Shown here piece by piece: positions 61,289-64,000 of a stretch of DNA of 64,000 bases. Source of the stretch: an uncultured Oscillospiraceae bacterium (GTDB lineage: Bacteria > Bacillota > Clostridia > Oscillospirales > Oscillospiraceae); assembly GCA_949935795.1 (NCBI GenBank), contig CATLFX010000004.1, forward strand, positions 27,900 to 91,899, given 5' to 3'. Positions within the stretch are counted from its first letter, which is position 1. Each line of letters opens with the position of its first letter. The notes under the pieces were generated by a model that saw only the letters and a program-made list of their open reading frames with translations, did no database searches and was not told the DNA's origin. A program made the translations under genes and the position numbers.

Positions 61289-61318
61289 GAAAAGACGTGC
61301 AAACGTCTTTTCAGATAA
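61289..61318 (-). terminator. Terminator of the CI-like repressor
   Basis: AAAAGACGT and its complement are separated by GCAA and followed on the minus strand by CTTTTT. It lies about 255 bases after the repressor stop. The 311-base gap 61132-61442 holds this and the promoter at 61377, and nothing else recognised. Confidence 0.65.
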
Positions 61319-61376
61319 GTGCGCCATAAATAGGACCAATAAAAATAATCGGAATAAAGTTCCAGGGAAATAACAG

Positions 61377-61405
61377 TTGACTAATTAAAACTTATGTTCT
61401 ATAAT
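61377..61405 (+). promoter_or_regulatory. Promoter of the 45-residue ORF
   Basis: TTGACT (61377-61382) and a perfect TATAAT (61400-61405) are separated by 17 bases, 38 bases upstream of the start codon. Confidence 0.7.
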
Positions 61406-61442
61406 TTGGAACAGATAAGCAATGGCGGGAAAGGAGTCGGAT

Positions 61443-61580
61443 ATGATGGAAGAAAAGACGCTGAGGGCTGAGGTTGAAACACAGCGGGAGCAGATGCTCC
61501 AGACCATCACCCAAATAATCCAGGCGCTGGATGATCAAAAATTGAAGAATGTCTATTATTTCGTCCTACATATCCGATGA
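61443..61580 (+). CDS. Small 45-residue helical protein of the mobile element
   Basis: The frame begins MMEEKTLRAEVETQREQM after AAAGGAG and ends YYFVLHIR. It is largely helical and acidic/basic mixed. Its last 15 bases overlap the end of the repressor gene on the opposite strand. It has its own consensus promoter and a terminator embedded in the repressor coding region. Function is unknown. It may modulate the repressor, by protein or by antisense transcription. Confidence 0.6.
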   Translation: MMEEKTLRAEVETQREQMLQTITQIIQALDDQKLKNVYYFVLHIR

Positions 61581-61976
61581 TTCCTGCTGAGCCGACCCAT
61601 CCGGGTCGGCTTTTTTTATTTCATCCGCCAGTTCCAAGACCTTGCGCTCCAGCAGCTTCCACTCATCTGGGGTCATGCGGGCCAGCACGGTAATGAACCG
61701 CTGCCGGAAATCGGGTTCTCCTCGAAGGATGTCGCCCACAAAGGCGGAGATCTCATCTCCCGGAGATTTCTGGACGAACATTTCGCCCTCGCCGGTGCGA
61801 AGCCAATGCTCATTGACATCAAATTCGCGGCAGATATCAGAGATAGTACGATCGCTTGGTACCTTTATGCCAGAACACAATTGAGAGACATAAGCTTGAG
61901 ATATATTTAGTTTTTGGGCGAATTCTGTCTTTTTCATGCCTTTTGAAACAATAATTGCATGAATGCGCTCGTTCAA
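61566..61976 (-). CDS. CI/XRE-type phage repressor
   Basis: The 136-residue protein has an N-terminal helix-turn-helix (MKKTEFAQKLNISQAYVSQLCSG is the core region) and a C-terminal helical tail rich in charged residues, lacking a LexA-type protease domain. It likely keeps the element silent. The start is TTG at 61974-61976, supported by AAAGGGGGTGA four bases upstream; no in-frame ATG precedes the conserved domain. It lies divergently from the lytic-type genes and has a consensus promoter in the shared region. Confidence 0.9.
   Translation of the reverse strand: MNERIHAIIVSKGMKKTEFAQKLNISQAYVSQLCSGIKVPSDRTISDICREFDVNEHWLRTGEGEMFVQKSPGDEISAFVGDILRGEPDFRQRFITVLARMTPDEWKLLERKVLELADEIKKADPDGSAQQESSDM
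61590..61617 (+). terminator. Terminator embedded in the repressor coding sequence
   Basis: GCCGACCC and GGGTCGGC flank ATCC and are followed by TTTTTTT on the plus strand. The same bases encode residues near the C-terminus of the opposing repressor gene. It would end the 45-residue gene transcript. Confidence 0.8.
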
Positions 61977-61999
61977 GGGCTCACCCCCTTTGTGAGACT

Positions 62000-62028
62000 A
62001 TTAAAGCACAGAAAATCACGCATGTCAA
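62000..62028 (-). promoter_or_regulatory. Promoter of the CI-like repressor
   Basis: On the minus strand TTGACA (62023-62028) and TTTAAT (62000-62005) are separated by 17 bases. Confidence 0.75.
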
Positions 62029-62038
62029 GAAAAAATTA

Positions 62039-62086
62039 GCTGAGTTATAAAAAGATATTGACAAGCGTGCTGAGTTATGCTACAGT
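62039..62086 (+). promoter_or_regulatory. Divergent promoter and direct-repeat operators of the phage switch
   Basis: TTGACA (62058-62063) and TACAGT (62081-62086) are separated by 17 bases and face away from the repressor. The ten-base sequence GCTGAGTTAT occurs twice, at 62039-62048 and 62069-62078, one inside the spacer, about three helical turns apart. These are candidate repressor sites. Confidence 0.65.
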
Positions 62087-62121
62087 TTAGCCAGGTTAAG
62101 AAAAGGAAGGAGGTGAACGGG

Positions 62122-62217
62122 GTGGACGACGATCCGTTGAAAGGGTTGCGGTGGCCTTTTTGGTTTATAGTGGGCGCTTTTGTCGGGTTTGTGCTCATGA
62201 AAGCCACGATACTATGA
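62122..62217 (+). CDS. 31-residue single-pass membrane peptide
   Basis: The frame begins with GTG (VDDDPLKGLRW) after AAGGAGGTG and contains one hydrophobic helix (FWFIVGAFVGFVLM), ending ATIL. It is the first frame after the divergent promoter. The last 23 bases overlap the end of the converging gene. Too short to assign; a holin-like or regulatory peptide cannot be excluded. Confidence 0.5.
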   Translation: MDDDPLKGLRWPFWFIVGAFVGFVLMKATIL

Positions 62218-62548
62218 GGCTTGCCAGCGCAGAAACGAGGATGCCAGAGACAAAACCATACAAGCGTTCTTTCCAACGCTCCTTTGCTTCGAGCCGGTTA
62301 AACTCTTCGTAGTGAAGACCTTTATGGTCTAAGTAAAAGCAAGCCGCAACATCGGAGTCATTGTAATACGCAAATTTGATGAGCTTCCGTTCGTGTAGGT
62401 ATCGAACCGCAGATCGGACGGATTCGCTGTCAGATTCAATTGCTTCCGCAATTTCATCTAAATCCTCATCGAAATTGTAGTAAGTGTCGCTCGGCTGTCC
62501 CACTGAATTCATGTGTTTCAGTATTTGTCTGCTCAGTTTATCAAGCAT
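62195..62548 (-). CDS. Winged-helix-like protein with C-terminal membrane helix
   Basis: The 117-residue protein has an N-terminal winged-helix-type region (LSRQILKHM, then DEIAEAIESDSESVRSAVRYLHERKLI) and a C-terminal hydrophobic helix (GFVSGILVSALASLIVSWL), so it resembles a membrane-tethered DNA-binding protein. Composition is AT-richer than the host genome. It converges on the 31-residue peptide gene. No homolog is named; function unknown. Confidence 0.65.
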   Translation of the reverse strand: MLDKLSRQILKHMNSVGQPSDTYYNFDEDLDEIAEAIESDSESVRSAVRYLHERKLIKFAYYNDSDVAACFYLDHKGLHYEEFNRLEAKERWKERLYGFVSGILVSALASLIVSWLS

Positions 62549-62616
62549 GTTTATTCCCCCTTTGCCAAAATTCTACCACACCGGCGGGGAGGGGGCAAGC
62601 AAAAGGAGGTGCGTCT

Positions 62617-62769
62617 ATGGGCAACGATGAAAAAAAGCTCTGCCAGCGGCTTGCACAGGCGGTGGAAATGCTCCCCGACGATAAGCGCGAGTTTATCTTG
62701 GGCTATGCAGAGGGTGTGATCGCCATGGCCAATGAGCTCCGGGCGAGTAACGCACAAGCCAGCGCATGA
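62617..62769 (+). CDS. Small 50-residue phage-type protein
   Basis: The frame begins MGNDEKKLCQRLAQAVEML after AAAAGGAGGTG and is helical throughout (LPDDKREFILGYAEGVIAMANEL). Such short proteins are frequent in the early regions of Clostridial prophages; function unknown. It is 15 bases before the next small frame, so the two are likely cotranscribed. Confidence 0.65.
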   Translation: MGNDEKKLCQRLAQAVEMLPDDKREFILGYAEGVIAMANELRASNAQASA

Positions 62770-62784
62770 AAGGAGGCGGCATTC

Positions 62785-62943
62785 GTGAAAAAAATTCCCA
62801 CGTTTGAGGAGTACAAGGCGGCTCTATTGGATGCGCCCAGTCAGCGTATCCGGGAGAGGCTGCTGGAAGAGGCGGATTCATGTGGTTTTACCGCGCTACA
62901 GATGGCGGAGCTGTCCATGGCCGGGGACGATCCGTGGGCGTAA
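62785..62943 (+). CDS. Small 52-residue protein of the early region
   Basis: A GTG start (62785) follows AAAGGAGG. The protein begins MKKIPTFEEYKAALLDAPSQ, has a helical core and ends in GDDPWA. It is likely cotranscribed with the preceding small frame. A GC-rich hairpin (CCCCGCCAGGTG/CACCTGGCGGGG) follows at 62947-62980 without a T run. Function unknown. Confidence 0.55.
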   Translation: MKKIPTFEEYKAALLDAPSQRIRERLLEEADSCGFTALQMAELSMAGDDPWA

Positions 62944-63112
62944 AACGCCCCGCCAGGTGTCGTTACCACCTGGCGGGGCCAGAGAATGACCAAACAGCAA
63001 TGAATCATTCCTATATCATGATTATAGCATGGTGTAGGACGATTTGCAAGGGGTTTAACTCTTTGCATGGGACAATCTATGAAAAGCATAGTTGTATTTC
63101 GAGGTGATCTGA

Positions 63113-63301
63113 ATGGCAAAAGTATTGCCCGATGGTGCCATCGTCCGCAACATCATGGCTGACGGCTCTGAATGCGACGACCTGAGCACCTACATAAAAT
63201 CTGCGGACCAACTTCCTGACCTCACCAAGCGTCTGATCGTCTATTTTGCGGAGCAGGGAGCTAGGCTGAGGATGCAGCGGGAGGCTGAAAAAGGCGGATA
63301 A
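63113..63301 (+). CDS. Small 62-residue protein of the early region
   Basis: The frame begins MAKVLPDGAIVRNIMADGSE after GAGGTGATC and has an amphipathic helix (TKRLIVYFAEQGARLRMQRE). No domain is recognised. It lies directly upstream of the replication gene and probably belongs to the same transcript. Confidence 0.6.
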   Translation: MAKVLPDGAIVRNIMADGSECDDLSTYIKSADQLPDLTKRLIVYFAEQGARLRMQREAEKGG

Positions 63302-63336
63302 GTCCGCCTGGTGGACAAGCATAAGGAGCTGATCAA

Positions 63337-64000
63337 ATGACCCCATTGACCCAGATTCACGCGGATGGCCGCGTGGCGGAGCGGTACGGCCTGGAGGAGG
63401 CCATTTTTCTCCATGCGCTCATGTTCTGGTACCGCACCAACCGGGGCAATAACCAGAACTTCCACGATGGGCGCTGGTGGACCTACAACAGCGTCAAGGC
63501 GTTTGAGGAGATCTTCCCCTGGTGGACTGCCGGGCAGATCCGCCGGGTCATCGCCCGGTGCAAGGAAAAGGGCGCCATGCTGACGGGCAGCTTCGCCGAG
63601 GACCGGCGGGACCGCACCGCCTGGTACACCCCCAGCGATGAGCTGCTTATGCTGTATGGCGAAAACGTAAATTGCATTTGCACAAATCAGCAAATGCAAG
63701 AGCAGGAACCGGCAAGCTCAGATGCTGAAATCGACAAATGTAATATAAGGAATACATGGGGTAACCATGGGGAAACAGACATGACCCCCTATAGTCCTCC
63801 GCCGGGGGACGGCGTTCCCGCCGGGGCTGAGCCGGAGGGTAAGCCAGCGCCGGAGGACAAGCCCTCCTCCAGACCCCGCCGTTCCAGGCAGAGAAAGTCC
63901 ATACCCACCCATGCCCCGGAGCGGTTTGAGCAGTTCTGGCAGGCGTACCCCGGGGGCGGGTCCCGGCTGAAGGCGGTGGAGGAGTGGGACAAGCTGGCCG
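63337..64000 (+). CDS. Phage replication protein (replisome organiser type), partial at right edge
   Basis: The frame starts at an ATG after AAGGAGCTG and stays open for 221 codons to the window end. It begins MTPLTQIHADGRVAERYGL and has a winged-helix-like N-terminal part (HALMFWYRTNRGNNQNFHDG, then AFEEIFPWWTAGQIRRVIARC), a proline-rich linker and a second region (RFEQFWQAYPGG). This pattern is common in DnaD-like/replication initiation proteins of Firmicute phages. The linker is GC-rich, unlike the start. The C-terminus is not visible. Confidence 0.75.
   Translation, partial: MTPLTQIHADGRVAERYGLEEAIFLHALMFWYRTNRGNNQNFHDGRWWTYNSVKAFEEIFPWWTAGQIRRVIARCKEKGAMLTGSFAEDRRDRTAWYTPSDELLMLYGENVNCICTNQQMQEQEPASSDAEIDKCNIRNTWGNHGETDMTPYSPPPGDGVPAGAEPEGKPAPEDKPSSRPRRSRQRKSIPTHAPERFEQFWQAYPGGGSRLKAVEEWDKLA

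Overview
The window is high-GC, gene-dense DNA from an endospore-forming Firmicute. It carries yabP/yabQ, spoIIP, spoIIAA-spoIIAB-sigF and spoVAD-spoVAE together with a valine T-box, a THF riboswitch and TRAP uptake. The combination of high GC, spore genes and gut-type sugar/uronate catabolism suggests a Clostridia member near Oscillospiraceae (Flavonifractor/Lawsonibacter-like); this placement is an inference from gene content only. No rRNA, tRNA, IS element or CRISPR array was seen.

Layout. 1-2.4 kb (minus): yabQ, yabP, an AI-2E family permease and a Nudix hydrolase. 2.5-4.75 kb (minus): aroF-tyrA, preceded by a tyrosine-rich leader peptide and a terminator, i.e. a likely tyrosine attenuator that is absent from simple ORF calling. 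4.75-6.2 kb: a candidate small RNA, a ribbon-helix-helix-like protein with an inverted-repeat operator, and cysK. 6.4-19 kb (plus): a YcxB-like protein, then a GntR/FCD regulator, a three-part TRAP transporter, two tandem GH31 glycosidases, and uxuA-uxuB, which together read as an anionic-sugar (uronoside) utilisation locus. 19-24.3 kb (minus): ilvD, a soluble hybrid histidine kinase and an HD-GYP-like protein in one run. 24.6-27 kb (minus): THF riboswitch, folT-like ECF S component and an alanine/sodium symporter. 27-31.6 kb: a two-component system and spoIIP. 31.7-38.2 kb: an AbrB-type regulator with an ABC exporter, bactofilin, Lrp-type regulator, aminotransferase, thrH, DUF1015, and two tiny paralogous membrane proteins. 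38.3-43 kb: T-box valS and the sigF operon. 43-48.7 kb: a flippase-like membrane protein, a diglycosyldiacylglycerol-type glycosyltransferase, acyl-ACP thioesterase, a zinc protein, spoVAD-spoVAE and an HPr. 48.9-57 kb: an amylosucrase-like GH13, an exonuclease, ackA, tmcAL, pepT, a rhomboid-like protein and feoA.

At about 58.17 kb feoB is cut after residue 325 and the rest of the window is a mobile element, most likely a prophage. It starts with a serine recombinase facing the junction, followed by two predicted membrane/surface proteins (a SLATT/DUF4231 protein and a stalk-domain protein with two Ltp repeats), a CI-like repressor with a divergent promoter region, several very small ORFs, and the start of a replication protein running off the right edge. 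The position of the SLATT and Ltp genes between integrase and repressor is the classical place for superinfection-exclusion genes.

The most unusual signals are: the Tyr leader upstream of aroF; a pair of structured intergenic elements with compensatory base changes (4.47 kb and 27.13 kb); a dispersed hairpin repeat whose four complete copies each begin exactly at a stop codon; the GH31-TRAP-uxuAB locus; and the feoB-interrupting element with its predicted exclusion cassette.
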